A stretch of DNA of 42,763 nt from a bacterium. GTDB taxonomy: Bacteria > Patescibacteriota > Patescibacteriia > Patescibacteriales > GWC2-42-12. The translations under genes and the position numbers were made by a program. The notes below the pieces were generated by a model. That model was not told where the DNA came from. It was given only the letters and a program-made list of their open reading frames with translations, and did not search any database. The stretch is taken from the NCBI GenBank assembly GCA_030649205.1, contig JAUSGE010000038.1, positions 1 to 42,763 on the forward strand, read 5' to 3'. Positions 23,812 to 32,487 of the stretch are shown one piece after another (the first letter of the stretch is position 1; each line of letters opens with the position of its first letter).

Positions 23812-24381
23812 CTATTTTCTCAAATTTATCTCGTAATTAATCTGCTCAATCTTGCGCAGATGGCCTTTGGCTTGGTCATATTTCGTGCGCAAATAGCTTC
23901 TCATGTCAAATTCCACCAGCTCGGCCATAACGTCTTCCGCGATCTGGTGGACTTTTTTCACTTCCGCTATTTTACCCCGCGTGGCCAGTTTAATGGCTTG
24001 GCGAACCAGCTCGCCCAGCAAATCGCAAATGCCGCCCAGATAGCTTTCATAATCAACGGTTAGGCCTTTGATTTTATCAATTTTTTGACCGGTCATGACT
24101 GAATAAAACATTTTGGCTTCAACATATTCTTCCACGGCCGCTTTGTAGGCGCCCTCGGTGGCCAACCGGGCATAGCTGAATTTTTTTTCCAAATTTTTTA
24201 AAATCTCGTCAATCTCCTCCAAAGTTTTGCCGGCGCCGGCCAGGTCGTCGCGATGCAAAGAAAAAATCGCTTTCTTGGCGTCATGCAGGACCGCGTTGGC
24301 AACGCTGATAATCTGCCGCCGCTCGCCGGCGTGCGCGTCAAACTCTTTTCTTAACTGCTGAATAAATTTTTTGTTTATCAT
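23812..24381 (-). CDS. Translin family protein
   Basis: 189 residues from ATG 24381; upstream in-frame codons fall in a palindromic repeat and were excluded. All-helical. FSLHRDDLAGAGKTLEEI, AAVEEYVEAKMFYSVMTGQ, VDYESYLGGICDLLGELVRQ and MAELVEFDMRSYLRTKYDQA follow the translin/TRAX pattern block by block. Translins bind single-stranded DNA/RNA as octamers, and TRAX relatives are RNases. The TRAX catalytic Glu/Asp set is not clearly complete. It is a less common family in bacteria. It ends in the terminator-like repeat at 23765. Confidence 0.82.
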   Translation of the reverse strand: MINKKFIQQLRKEFDAHAGERRQIISVANAVLHDAKKAIFSLHRDDLAGAGKTLEEIDEILKNLEKKFSYARLATEGAYKAAVEEYVEAKMFYSVMTGQKIDKIKGLTVDYESYLGGICDLLGELVRQAIKLATRGKIAEVKKVHQIAEDVMAELVEFDMRSYLRTKYDQAKGHLRKIEQINYEINLRK

Positions 24382-24387
24382 ATTCAA

Positions 24388-24535
24388 ATTGTCATTGCGA
24401 GCGACCGAAGGGAGCGAAGCAATCTCACGAACAAAAAACTCTATCCAAACTCGCAATCCGTGAGATTGCGAGCTTGTCCCGAACGACAGCGAAGGATCCG
24501 CGTTCGCCGAGTACGGCTCCTCGCAATGACAGTAA
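24388..24535. repeat. Compound palindromic repeat (GTCATTGCGAG type)
   Basis: Outer arms GTCATTGCGAG/CTCGCAATGAC (24391 and 24532 ends) flank internal arms GCAATCTCACG (24418-24428) and CGTGAGATTGC (24468-24478). A related half-copy is at 38714-38755. Confidence 0.75.
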
Positions 24536-24537
24536 AG

Positions 24538-26235
24538 TTACTCCGACACTCTAAAAACTTCATCCACGGAAGTAATCCCGTCCAGCGCTTTTAACAGCCC
24601 GTCCTGCGCCATGGTAATCATGCCGTTCTTCTTGGCGTTATCGCGCATGTCGTATTCGCTCACCTGCCCGCTTAAAATCAATTTTTCAATTTCCTGACTC
24701 ATGGTCAAAACTTCATAAATGCCCATCCGGCCTTTGTAGCCCAAGCCCTGGCAGGCTTCACAGCCCCCGCCCTGATAAAATTTTAAATCATTAAAATCAA
24801 TATTTTTTTTATCTTCTTCTTTGAGCTCCGCCAGCAAATCTTTAACCCTTTTTAGATTATCATCATCCAGTGTTGCTTCGTGCTTGCACTGCTGGCAGAT
24901 TTTCCTGACCAGCCGCTGGCCGATCATGGCGTTTAAGGCCGGCGCCAGCAAATAAGGCTTGGTTCCCATGGAAAGAAACCGCGGCACGGTGCCGGCCGCG
25001 TCATTGGTATGAATAGTGGACAAAACCAGGTGGCCGGTCAATGAGGCTTGAATGGCGATCTCGGCCGTATCCAGATCGCGGATTTCTCCGACCATGATGA
25101 TATCCGGGTCCTGCCGCACGATAGAACGCAAACCTTGGGCAAAAGTGTAGTTTTTGCCGGTTTGCGATTGATTAACACCGTTCAGCTGATATTCAATCGG
25201 ATCTTCAATGGTAATAATTTTAGTTTCCGGATTGTTCAATTTTTTTAAAATCGCGTAGAGCGTCGTGGTTTTGCCCGAGCCGGTCGGACCGGTAGTAATA
25301 ATCATGCCATTGGGCCGCTCCACTTCGCGTTTCAGCTGATCAAAAGCGCGGCCGCGGATGCCCAAGTCGTTAAATTCCAGGCCCACGGCGCTGGAACGGA
25401 GTAGCCGCATCACCACGCTCTCGCCGAAATTAGTGGGCAAAAATGAGGCGCGAATATCCACCCGGTCGTCTGTTAAATAAATTGACAGCCGACCGTCTTG
25501 CGGCTTATCGGTCACGTTAATTTTTACCGCGGCTAAAAGTTTCATGCGGGAAATAATTTTTTCCCAGGACGACTTATCTATGACCGCCACGTCATGCAGA
25601 ACTCCATCAATTCTGAATCTGACTTTTATGGCCTGTTCCTCGGCCTCAATATGAATGTCGGAAGAATTTGATTTAACGGCCGCGGCTAAAATCATGGTAA
25701 CGATTTCGGTAATTTGCGCCTGGCTGATTACCGCCTGCAAATCTTTAAAACTTGATAATTTTTCTCCGTATTTATTTAATTCTTCTTCCGTGATTTTTAC
25801 GCCTCGCACAATTTCACGAACTTTAGGTATGGTTTTGTACATTTTCAGGCCGTAAGCAAAACTGTTTTCGCTCACCAGATAAATTTTTACATCGGAAAAA
25901 TATTTTTCTCCCAGATTTTTCGCCAGCTCTTTCACGGCTGAATCATCCGGCGCCAGGCCGGCCAAACGGATATTTTTGCCGTCATAGAAAAAACAAATGG
26001 TTTTCAGCTGTTCGGCTTCGGTTTCGCCAAGCAAAACCAAGGCCTCCGGACTAATGGGAAAACCGGCTAAATCAACATAAGGCCAGCCGGCCTGATCCGC
26101 CGCCTGTTTGGTCAGCCGCTCCAGCTCTTTAATTTTGATTTTTTTCTCCTGGCCGGCGAACTTGGCCGTGGCGCTGTCGTCAGTACCAGCTTGCGCCGCG
26201 CCGTCGCCGATTAAATCTTCAATTGATTGTGGCAT
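24538..26235 (-). CDS. pilB: Type IV pilus assembly ATPase PilB/GspE
   Basis: 565 residues from ATG 26235 (MPQSIEDLIG); earlier in-frame codons belong to a palindromic repeat. An N-terminal GspE_N/MshEN-like domain (about 30-150) precedes the secretion ATPase core: Walker A GPTGSGKTT (316-324), Asp box TIEDPIEYQ, Walker B DPDIIMVGEIRD, His box LTGHLVLSTIHTND. CQQC and CEACQGLGYKGR form the zinc-binding C-terminal element typical of PilB. It powers pilus extension at the inner membrane. No pilC or pilT is adjacent. A partial copy of its 5' end lies upstream. Confidence 0.95.
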   Translation of the reverse strand: MPQSIEDLIGDGAAQAGTDDSATAKFAGQEKKIKIKELERLTKQAADQAGWPYVDLAGFPISPEALVLLGETEAEQLKTICFFYDGKNIRLAGLAPDDSAVKELAKNLGEKYFSDVKIYLVSENSFAYGLKMYKTIPKVREIVRGVKITEEELNKYGEKLSSFKDLQAVISQAQITEIVTMILAAAVKSNSSDIHIEAEEQAIKVRFRIDGVLHDVAVIDKSSWEKIISRMKLLAAVKINVTDKPQDGRLSIYLTDDRVDIRASFLPTNFGESVVMRLLRSSAVGLEFNDLGIRGRAFDQLKREVERPNGMIITTGPTGSGKTTTLYAILKKLNNPETKIITIEDPIEYQLNGVNQSQTGKNYTFAQGLRSIVRQDPDIIMVGEIRDLDTAEIAIQASLTGHLVLSTIHTNDAAGTVPRFLSMGTKPYLLAPALNAMIGQRLVRKICQQCKHEATLDDDNLKRVKDLLAELKEEDKKNIDFNDLKFYQGGGCEACQGLGYKGRMGIYEVLTMSQEIEKLILSGQVSEYDMRDNAKKNGMITMAQDGLLKALDGITSVDEVFRVSE

Positions 26236-26248
26236 AAAAAAAATAATT

Positions 26249-26323
26249 GTCATTCCCGCGCAGGCGGGAATCCATTTCCTAATTATCATTATACCCCATT
26301 ATCCCAATAAAAAAAAGACGGGT
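26249..26323. repeat. Palindromic repeat plus promoter/terminator-like module, copy 1
   Basis: GTCATTCCCGCGCAGGCGGG continues to the ATTATACCCCATT segment and an A-run with AGACGGG. On minus this gives a TATAAT -10 upstream of pilB. Copy 2 is at 26621-26696 and the terminal part recurs at 29169-29203. Confidence 0.7.
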
Positions 26324-26379
26324 AGAAGACCGCCTTTTAATAAATTACCTCGTCGCAGGCGGACTGGATAAATGACTAG

Positions 26380-26613
26380 TCAAGGATTTTCAGTTTCTAG
26401 CTTGCGAAGACGGAACACGAACTGGTCGTCCCCGCGCCACCCACCGTCTGGCTCGGCGTCGGCGCTGTCCGCCGCCTGCTTAGTCAGCCGTTCCAGCTCT
26501 TTAATTTTAATTTTGATTTTTTTCTGCTGGCCGGAAAATTTAGCCGCCGCGCTCTCATCGCTAGCCGCCGGTTCGCCAGCCTCGCCGCCCATTAAATCTT
26601 CAATTGATGGCAT
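26380..26613 (-). pseudogene. Partial duplicate of the pilB 5' end
   Basis: From ATG 26613 the frame reads MPSIEDLMGGEAGEPAASDE and then KIKIKIKELERLTKQAAD, matching residues 1-47 of PilB with about two-thirds identity. It then loses similarity near 26460 and stops at 26380. The similarity continues upstream into the repeat and promoter-like module, so a block of roughly 230 bp containing leader plus first codons was duplicated and has diverged. It is unlikely to be functional except as a short helical peptide. Confidence 0.7.
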
Positions 26614-26620
26614 ATATTTT

Positions 26621-26696
26621 GTCATTCCCGCGCAGGCGGGAATCCACTTCCTTATTATCATTATACCCCATTCCCGCAATAAAAAAAAGACGGCTG
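26621..26696. repeat. Palindromic repeat plus promoter/terminator-like module, copy 2
   Basis: Nearly identical to 26249-26323 and in the same position relative to the duplicated pilB start; on minus it again carries TATAAT after GGAATGGGG. Confidence 0.7.
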
Positions 26697-26877
26697 TCAT
26701 ATCAACAACTATACACACTATTCTGTAATTGACTTGCCACTCTAAATAAAACAAAAAAATCTATAATCTGGACAAATGCGTTATTTTTTGCTTAAATAAA
26801 TCTTAATTGCCTTAATAGTAAGAAACAATGACAATTTAAATCGATCTTTTTACAATTAGCGAATAAGGAGAAATAAA

Positions 26878-27705
26878 ATGGAGCAAGGACTTTTTGAAGT
26901 TTTTGGTGACGGCAAAATTGGTCTAAAAGCGGCTGACTTAAACCAACATGCCATGCTACTGGAAAGCGTCGGCACGCAAATTCCCAAAGGATTCGTAATC
27001 GCGACAGGGATATTTGACGAGCTACGGGATGAACTTAATCTGTATAATGGACATCCAGATTATACTTGCCCTGATTTTCTTTCGCCCATCAATGAAGCGA
27101 TTCTGGACAAAATGACTGTGGACACACCCTACGCTATTCGCTCATCGGCGCTTTCTGAACACGGCGGCACGGGCATCTACAAAACGACTTTCTTTTGGCC
27201 AACCGGCGATAGGCACAAAGATTTAAAAAAACTTTGGGATTGCGAGCTTGCTGTTTACGCCAGCGAGTTCACCGAGGACGCCATATTATGGCGAGAAAAA
27301 ATTAAAGCTCTAGCCGGAATGGCGATACTGATTCAGCCAGTCATCGGATTCCATTTTGAAAATTATTTTTTGCCGGCATTGGCGGGAGTAGCCTACACAT
27401 CCTATAACGGCCTGCCAACTGTGCGCGCCGTTATCGGCCTTGGCACAAAAGCTGCCAATGGCGGCGGTGTTATTTTCAATTATCCGTCCGACCATGTTGC
27501 CCATTTTCAGCGAGAAATGTGGGAACAGGAAGATGCCGATGCGCTAACTGTTTCCGGTAAAGGACAAACCCACACGCAATTTGAGGAAATTTTCCATGAA
27601 ATCGCGCTTCTGGCTTTTGCGGAACCTTTTTGCCGGTTCTTATTTCCGCGTACTTGGCCGCCGCTTCCACTTCAGGGGCGTTGTGCAAGCCGTATTTTTG
27701 TTTGA
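26878..27705 (+). pseudogene. Truncated PEP-synthase/pyruvate-phosphate-dikinase-like gene (N-terminal part)
   Basis: The first about 240 residues resemble the ATP-binding N-terminal domain of PEP-utilising enzymes: GLKAADLNQHAML parallels GGKAANL, QIPKGFVIATG parallels VPxGFxxT, and PYAIRSSALSEHGGTGIYKT parallels RSSAxxED...G.xxT. The swivelling His domain and PEP domain are absent. Near 27603 the sequence switches to unrelated DNA, and the last about 30 residues are antisense to another gene fragment. AAGGAG lies well placed before ATG 26878. It may still be translated, but full catalysis is impossible. Confidence 0.65.
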
Positions 27706-27790
27706 GGAAGTTAGGGTTTTCCAGCATAAAAATAAATTTTAATTCGCCGCCGCGCAAAAGGGCCGAACCCGAATATCCTGCTTTAGGCTT
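27603..27790 (-). pseudogene. 5' fragment of a conserved Patescibacteria gene
   Basis: On minus, a frame reading AGYSGSALLRGGELK, then FIFMLENPNFLKQKYGLHNA and PEVEAAAKYAEIRTGKKVPQ, matches from memory the N-terminus of a large hypothetical protein common in Patescibacteria. The likeness ends after QKPEAR at about 27603, where the truncated PEP-synthase-like gene begins. Only about 60 residues remain and the first ATG in frame is at 27727. It overlaps the 3' end of the methyltransferase gene. Family assignment is from memory and should be checked. Confidence 0.55.
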
Positions 27791-28559
27791 TTCTGTTCCT
27801 GAAATAATGTTGGCTGATTATTATATTTTTTAATTCTATTATTTATAATATTATAATAATCTTTATTTATTTCAAAGCCGATATATTTCCTGTCATTTTT
27901 CAGACAAGCGATGGCGGTTGTTCCCGTGCCCATAAACGGATCAAAAACTAACCCGTCCGCCGGACAGCTGGCCTTAACCATTCTTTCAATTATCTCCAGC
28001 GGCTTTTGCGTGGGGTGTTTTTCTCTTTCCGAGTCTTGCGCGTGTATTCTTGAGGTGCTCCATAAATCCTTGGGATTGTAGCCCATTTCCAGCCATTTTT
28101 TTCCGACAAAAATGGATCTGGTCCTGGCCTTTTTGGTTTCTTCATCATAAGGAATTCTGATGCTGTCTATGTCAAAATAATAATCATTATCTTTTACAAA
28201 AAAGCCTATATTATCATGAACCGAAGAAAATTTTCTGGTTGACCCCCCCATGCTGGGCACCCGCCTGTCCCAGATAATCTCATTAACCATTCTTAACTTT
28301 CTTTTTAGATAAACGAATATTTCGGGCGAGTATTGCCAGCTTAAAAAAATATAAAAACTGCCGGTTTTTTTAATTTCGGCAAAACAGCGTCTATCCATTG
28401 ATACGTCCAATCTAAATATTCGCCGGATGACTTTTGACCAGAGTCATTGCCATAATCTTTGCCTAGACAATAAGGCGGATCGGTTAATATTAAATCAACA
28501 GAGTTATCGCTTATCTTATCAATTCCCGACAGAATGTCTTCGTTAAAAATTTTATTCAT
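27739..28559 (-). pseudogene. DNA methyltransferase (beta class), split by a -1 frameshift in A7
   Basis: Starts MNKIFNEDILSGIDKI at 28559 with the catalytic LTDPPYCLG motif. The frame breaks at seven A (28371-28365): PKLKK continues in the -1 frame as TGSFYIFLSWQYSPEIF. The second part has the target-recognition region, REKHPTQKPLEIIERMV and VFDPFMGTGTTAIAC (AdoMet site), ending at 27739. DPPY before FxGxG makes it a beta-type N6-adenine or N4-cytosine enzyme. The last about 13 residues come from the adjoining gene fragment. It pairs with the endonuclease gene 3 nt upstream. It could be a real mutation, a sequencing error, or slippage on A7. Confidence 0.85.
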
Positions 28560-28562
28560 AGT

Positions 28563-29162
28563 TTATTTTAAAATTATGCTTTTTGATTCTCCCTTTAGCT
28601 TCTTTAGAAATTCTTTTCTTGTTCTGTAAATTTTATTATGCTTATAAGTTGCCTGGATTTTATCATTTCTTGGGTTAACATAAATCGGCAAAAATTGGGG
28701 TGAAAAAACTTCTAAATAATCTTTAATAAAACTTATTTTTATATTCTCAAATTTAATGCCGAAACAGGCGTAAATCAAAGTATAGTTTTTATTGACGCTA
28801 TATTGAAAATACAATTTTTCAACCGCCGATATGTGATTTTTATTTTCTTTGCCTTCAATGTTATGGATTTTAACATTTACAAAATAACTTCTTTTATTAA
28901 CAATTATTTCACAATCATGAAGCGAGGTATCTGGAAAATCAAAATTGACTTTATCCACTCCGAGTTTTTTGGCGTTATATTTTGTCTGCTGGGTGATTAC
29001 TTGCTCAACCAGCCAGCTGACCGATCTGGTGTGTGCCTTTAAGCCGTAAGGCAAAATCTTACTGTCGGTAATGTCAAAACTTGGCAATATTAACAATAAT
29101 TTTAGGTAAATATCTTTTATAAAATTCAGATCTTTTTCAATTTGTCTGATTTCGTTATTCAT
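28563..29162 (-). CDS. Probable type II restriction endonuclease
   Basis: 199 residues from ATG 29162; a TATAAT sits 6 nt upstream, so the ATG at 29180 that overlaps it is rejected. KILPYGLKAHTRSVSWLVEQ and then TSLHDCEIIVNKRSYFVNVK suggest a PD-(D/E)xK fold with Asp in LHDCE and NVK as the catalytic half-sites. The family resemblance is moderate. It is placed directly before a DNA methyltransferase on the same strand, the usual restriction-modification order. If the methyltransferase is really dead, an active nuclease would be lethal, so the pair is probably silent or the frameshift is bypassed. Confidence 0.68.
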   Translation of the reverse strand: MNNEIRQIEKDLNFIKDIYLKLLLILPSFDITDSKILPYGLKAHTRSVSWLVEQVITQQTKYNAKKLGVDKVNFDFPDTSLHDCEIIVNKRSYFVNVKIHNIEGKENKNHISAVEKLYFQYSVNKNYTLIYACFGIKFENIKISFIKDYLEVFSPQFLPIYVNPRNDKIQATYKHNKIYRTRKEFLKKLKGESKSIILK

Positions 29163-29168
29163 AAAAAT

Positions 29169-29218
29169 ATTATACCCCATTCCCGCAATAAAAAAAAGAC
29201 GGGCCTAAACCCGTCTTT
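29169..29218 (-). terminator. NIF3 terminator fused to the endonuclease promoter
   Basis: On minus: stem AAGACGGG/CCCGTCTT (29217-29210, 29203-29196), T-run to about 29189, then GCGGGAATGGGG and TATAAT (29174-29169), 6 nt before ATG 29162. The terminator and -10 module are a third copy of the sequence at 26290-26323 and 26661-26696. Confidence 0.75.
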
Positions 29219-29232
29219 TCTGATAATAATCT

Positions 29233-30177
29233 TTATTTTTTCCTCTTCACCCTGATTAGCCCTGACAAGGGAATGATTTGCGCTCCTTTGCCTTCCAGCT
29301 CGTCTAAAAACAGATTCAATCCCAGCGAATCCGAGGCCATATGGCCGGCGATTACCACGTTGACATGATATTTTTCCGCTTCTTTCCTGTGCTCCTCGCC
29401 CATATGCATACCGATGACCGTGCCGATGCCGGCTTGCGCCATCTTTTCATAAATTTCTTTGGAGCCGCTGGTACCGCCGGTAAATTCGGTGACGGTAATT
29501 TTGCCGCAGCTGGCGTCGGGCGAACCGACGAAAATTTTCGGTCCGGCGTTATATTGGACCGCTTGTTTAAACTCCGGTATTTCTTTAAGCAGCTCAATCA
29601 CCTCGCCCACGGTTTCAGGCTTTATATTTTTCAAGGCTTTAACCAAAAAATTAGCGCCCAGATTATCGGCCGGCGTGTGGACGCAAATGAAGTCCAAGTT
29701 TAACAGCCTGGCGATGTCCACCGAACGGTTATGGTTAATCGGCGACAAACCGCGGCTGACTTCGGAAATTCTCGGCTTAATCAGCGACTCGGCGATGTTT
29801 ATCGGCACGCCGTAATCGGCCAAAACCTCGGCCTGTAAATCCATCACGCCGGATAAATCCGCCAATGCTTTGCCTTCGGGATGATGAGCAATCACCAAGT
29901 CAGCGCCCAGCTTGTCCGCTAACAGCAATTCCGCTCCTTCCATATCAACTCCGACCATAATTTTCTTAATCTGCCGGTTGCCGCCTTGAACCAAAATTCT
30001 GGTGTCGCTGTAAGGGTTGGTTAATTTTTCCTGATCAAATTCTTTCTTTTCCTCGGCGCTCATTTTTTCATATTGCTTCTTAAAGCGCGCCAGATATTTT
30101 TTTACCTTTTGCTCGCCCCGCAGATCGGCTTTAATGCCAAGTTTGATCGCCAAGTCATAAATTTGTTGTGTGGTCAT
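29233..30177 (-). CDS. NIF3-like dinuclear metal protein (DUF34)
   Basis: 314 residues. DLVIAHHPEGKAL holds the paired His ligands, and HVNVVIAGHMASDSLGLNLF holds the C-terminal GH-SD motif of the NIF3/YbgI family. CVHTPADN is the middle block. The N-terminal 70 residues, rich in Lys/Glu, extend beyond common bacterial members. NIF3 proteins bind two metals, and the role is poorly defined (GTP cyclohydrolase I type 2 annotation is doubtful). It ends in a clear terminator and starts 5 nt after the M24 peptidase gene. Confidence 0.88.
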   Translation of the reverse strand: MTTQQIYDLAIKLGIKADLRGEQKVKKYLARFKKQYEKMSAEEKKEFDQEKLTNPYSDTRILVQGGNRQIKKIMVGVDMEGAELLLADKLGADLVIAHHPEGKALADLSGVMDLQAEVLADYGVPINIAESLIKPRISEVSRGLSPINHNRSVDIARLLNLDFICVHTPADNLGANFLVKALKNIKPETVGEVIELLKEIPEFKQAVQYNAGPKIFVGSPDASCGKITVTEFTGGTSGSKEIYEKMAQAGIGTVIGMHMGEEHRKEAEKYHVNVVIAGHMASDSLGLNLFLDELEGKGAQIIPLSGLIRVKRKK

Positions 30178-30181
30178 AAAT

Positions 30182-30916
30182 TTAAATTTTAATTATATTT
30201 TTTTGAATTCTTGCGGTGACAATTAATTTAAAATTCTCATCTATGTAAAAATCAATTTCGCTTCTAACCCCGAATTTATTTTTAAAATATATTCCCGGCT
30301 CTATCGTATAGCCGATGTTCAAGGGCAGAGGCTGGCGGCCTTTGCGGCTAATTCTGGTTCTCGCGCCATGCGGGCTGGTCAACCCCAGCGAATGGCCGGT
30401 ACTGTGCAAAAATTTTTCTTCCAGCCCGCGCTTATCCAGATAATTTCTCACCACGGCGTCAATCTCTTTGCCGGCCGGCACTATTTTCTTTTTTAAATTT
30501 ATTTGCAAAAACTTCACCGCCTTATCTCTGGCCTCGGCCACAGTTTTAAATGCGTCAGCGTACGCTCGCGGCGGCTTTTTGCCATAATACAGCATCCAGG
30601 TAATATCCGCAAACGGCGCGCCAATTTCGGCTAATTTTGCCCAAATATCAATCATGATTAAATCGCCGTTTTTCAGTCCGCGCGGCTGTTCGGCGTAAAA
30701 ATGAACATTGGCCGTGTCATTGCCGAACGCCACAATTGATTTTTGTTTGTCTGATATTAAGTGATATTTTTCGTACTGCCGTTTTATGAATTGCCGCGCC
30801 GCAACATCAGTAATGTCCAAATTATTTTTTATGTACTCAACAATTTCATCTATTATAATATTCAGTAATCTTGCCGCTCGCTTATGTTGGTTAATTTGTA
30901 TTTTAGTCCAGGTCAT
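30182..30916 (-). CDS. M24 family metallopeptidase (aminopeptidase P-like)
   Basis: 244 residues, only the pita-bread catalytic domain. Metal ligands are visible as LIMIDIWAK (Asp), PFADITWM (Asp), STGHSLGL (His), YTIEPGIYF (Glu) and VRSEIDFYI (Glu). This set is that of Xaa-Pro peptidases and methionine aminopeptidases; the short N-terminus without the creatinase domain is typical of small genomes. Cytosolic. It is the first gene of a probable operon with NIF3. Confidence 0.88.
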   Translation of the reverse strand: MTWTKIQINQHKRAARLLNIIIDEIVEYIKNNLDITDVAARQFIKRQYEKYHLISDKQKSIVAFGNDTANVHFYAEQPRGLKNGDLIMIDIWAKLAEIGAPFADITWMLYYGKKPPRAYADAFKTVAEARDKAVKFLQINLKKKIVPAGKEIDAVVRNYLDKRGLEEKFLHSTGHSLGLTSPHGARTRISRKGRQPLPLNIGYTIEPGIYFKNKFGVRSEIDFYIDENFKLIVTARIQKNIIKI

Positions 30917-30934
30917 GATAAATAAACTTTTAAT

Positions 30935-31843
30935 TTACTTTTCCATTCCCCTTAGCGCCGCGACTCTTTCTTCAATCGGCGGATGCGTCATAAACAATTT
31001 CGTCAGCCAGCTTATTTTATGTTTTTCATCCTCCTTAAACGGCGAAGCGATATACAGATGCGCCGTGGCGCGATTGGCCGCTTCCAGGGGCTCGCGGTCA
31101 GCCGAAATTTTTTCCAGCGCCGATGCCAAGCCTTCGGGGTAGCGGGTCAGCAAAACGCCGTCCGCGTCAGCTAAAAATTCCCGCTTGCGCGAAATTGCCA
31201 GTTGCATCAGCATAGCGAACAGCGGCGCCAAAATGGATAAAACAATAGCCACAATCATCATAATCATGGCCAGCTGGCCGCCTTCCCTGCTATCTCTCTT
31301 TCTGGCGCCCCAAAAAGTCCAGTGTCTGAACCAGTCGGCTAAAAGCACGACCACGCCCACCAACACGGTTACCAGGGTTGACAGTAATATATCGCGGTTG
31401 CCGATATGCGACAGCTCGTGCGCGATTACTCCTTCCAGTTCGGTCTTATTCAGTTTGGAGAGCAGTCCGGCCGTTACCGCGACAACCGCGTGCTTGGCAT
31501 CTCGGCCGGTGGCGAACGCGTTGGGAGCTGTATCAGCTATAATATAAATTTTGGGCACTGGCAATCCGGCCGTAATGCAGAGATTTTCCACCACATGATA
31601 TAATTCGCGATTGGCGTCATGATCAATTTCACGCGCCCCGCTCATGGCCAAAACGATTTTATCGCTCCACCAGTAGCTTACAAAACTGGAAACGATGCTG
31701 AAAATCACCGCAAAATACAAAATCGCGCTGTCATTTAAAGCATAGCTAAAGACATAGCCGATTAAGATAATGGCGATAAAAAAACTGCCGATTAACAACC
31801 AAGTCTTACGAGTATTGGAGTCAATTTGAGTGTAGATCGTCAT
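30935..31843 (-). CDS. htpX: Protease HtpX homolog (M48)
   Basis: 302 residues. Two N-terminal membrane helices (15-35, 40-60), zinc motif HELSH at 142-146, a further hydrophobic pair (153-170, 192-218) and the third ligand Glu222 in RKREFLADADG. HtpX degrades misfolded membrane proteins with its active site facing the cytosol. The gene follows lemA by 20 nt, the common lemA-htpX pairing. Confidence 0.95.
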   Translation of the reverse strand: MTIYTQIDSNTRKTWLLIGSFFIAIILIGYVFSYALNDSAILYFAVIFSIVSSFVSYWWSDKIVLAMSGAREIDHDANRELYHVVENLCITAGLPVPKIYIIADTAPNAFATGRDAKHAVVAVTAGLLSKLNKTELEGVIAHELSHIGNRDILLSTLVTVLVGVVVLLADWFRHWTFWGARKRDSREGGQLAMIMMIVAIVLSILAPLFAMLMQLAISRKREFLADADGVLLTRYPEGLASALEKISADREPLEAANRATAHLYIASPFKEDEKHKISWLTKLFMTHPPIEERVAALRGMEK

Positions 31844-31863
31844 GAAAATTATTAATTAAAAAT

Positions 31864-32421
31864 TTAGAATTTCACTTGTACCGCTTCCTTTTCCTTCTCA
31901 TCCTCTATTCCGAAAAATTCCCTGGCCTTAAAGCCCAGCATGCCGGCCATAACATTGGTGGGAAAAACCTGAAGTTTGGTATTGAAGTCGCGCACATTGC
32001 CATTATAAAAGCGGCGCGCGGCCTGAATTTTATCTTCCGTGTCGGTCAGCTCTCTCTGCAATTCTAAAAAATTCTGGTTGGCTTTTAAATCCGGGTAAGC
32101 CTCGGCCAAAGCAAAAATTGATTTTAAAGTTTGGCTTAGAGCGTTTTCGGCCTGGGCTTTGTCCTCGGCCGTGCCGGCTTGCATGGCTTGGTTGCGCGCT
32201 TTGATCACCGCGTCAAAAGTTTCTCGTTCATGCGCGGCGTAGCCTTTGACCGTTTCCACCAAATTGGGAATCAGATCATAGCGCCGCTTTAACTGCACGT
32301 CAATGTCCGACCAGGCCTCCTCCACGCGCACTTTTAAACGGACTAAACTGTTGTACATGGCGATGACTGCAAAAATAATCACAACAATGATCGCCAAAAC
32401 AATCCAAATAAATGTGTTCAT
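31864..32421 (-). CDS. lemA: LemA family protein
   Basis: 185 residues. One N-terminal membrane helix (4-26), then the helical LemA domain with YNSLVRLKVRVEEAWSDIDV, KRRYDLIPNLVETVKGYA and FNTKLQVFPTNVMAGMLGF. The family is membrane-anchored with the helical bundle exposed, function unclear. It is co-transcribed with htpX. Confidence 0.95.
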   Translation of the reverse strand: MNTFIWIVLAIIVVIIFAVIAMYNSLVRLKVRVEEAWSDIDVQLKRRYDLIPNLVETVKGYAAHERETFDAVIKARNQAMQAGTAEDKAQAENALSQTLKSIFALAEAYPDLKANQNFLELQRELTDTEDKIQAARRFYNGNVRDFNTKLQVFPTNVMAGMLGFKAREFFGIEDEKEKEAVQVKF

Positions 32422-32433
32422 AAATTTTTATTT

Positions 32434-32487
32434 ACCCCGTTAAATCCCGCCTTAGCGGGTCTGCCAAGGGGCAGAATTTAACAGGGT
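32434..32487. repeat. Three-way-junction-like palindromic element
   Basis: Outer arms ACCCCGTTAAAT (32434-32445) and ATTTAACAGGGT (32476-32487) enclose two hairpins, CCCGC/GCGGG (32446-32459) and CTGCC/GGCAG (32461-32474). It lies between the PP-loop gene (overlapping its last codons) and lemA and may stop transcription of the former. Confidence 0.6.

Noticed and set aside
24382-24456. N-terminal extension of the translin gene
   Set aside because: The codons fall in a GTCATTGCGAG palindromic repeat and add non-conserved sequence; ATG 24381 is the better start.
26236-26289. N-terminal extension of PilB (IIRKWIPACAGMT)
   Set aside because: This peptide is the translation of the GTCATTCCCGC repeat and appears upstream of other genes in the same way.
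26372-26728. 118-codon plus-strand frame
   Set aside because: It is antisense to the pilB duplicate and the palindromic repeat; no ribosome site or homology.
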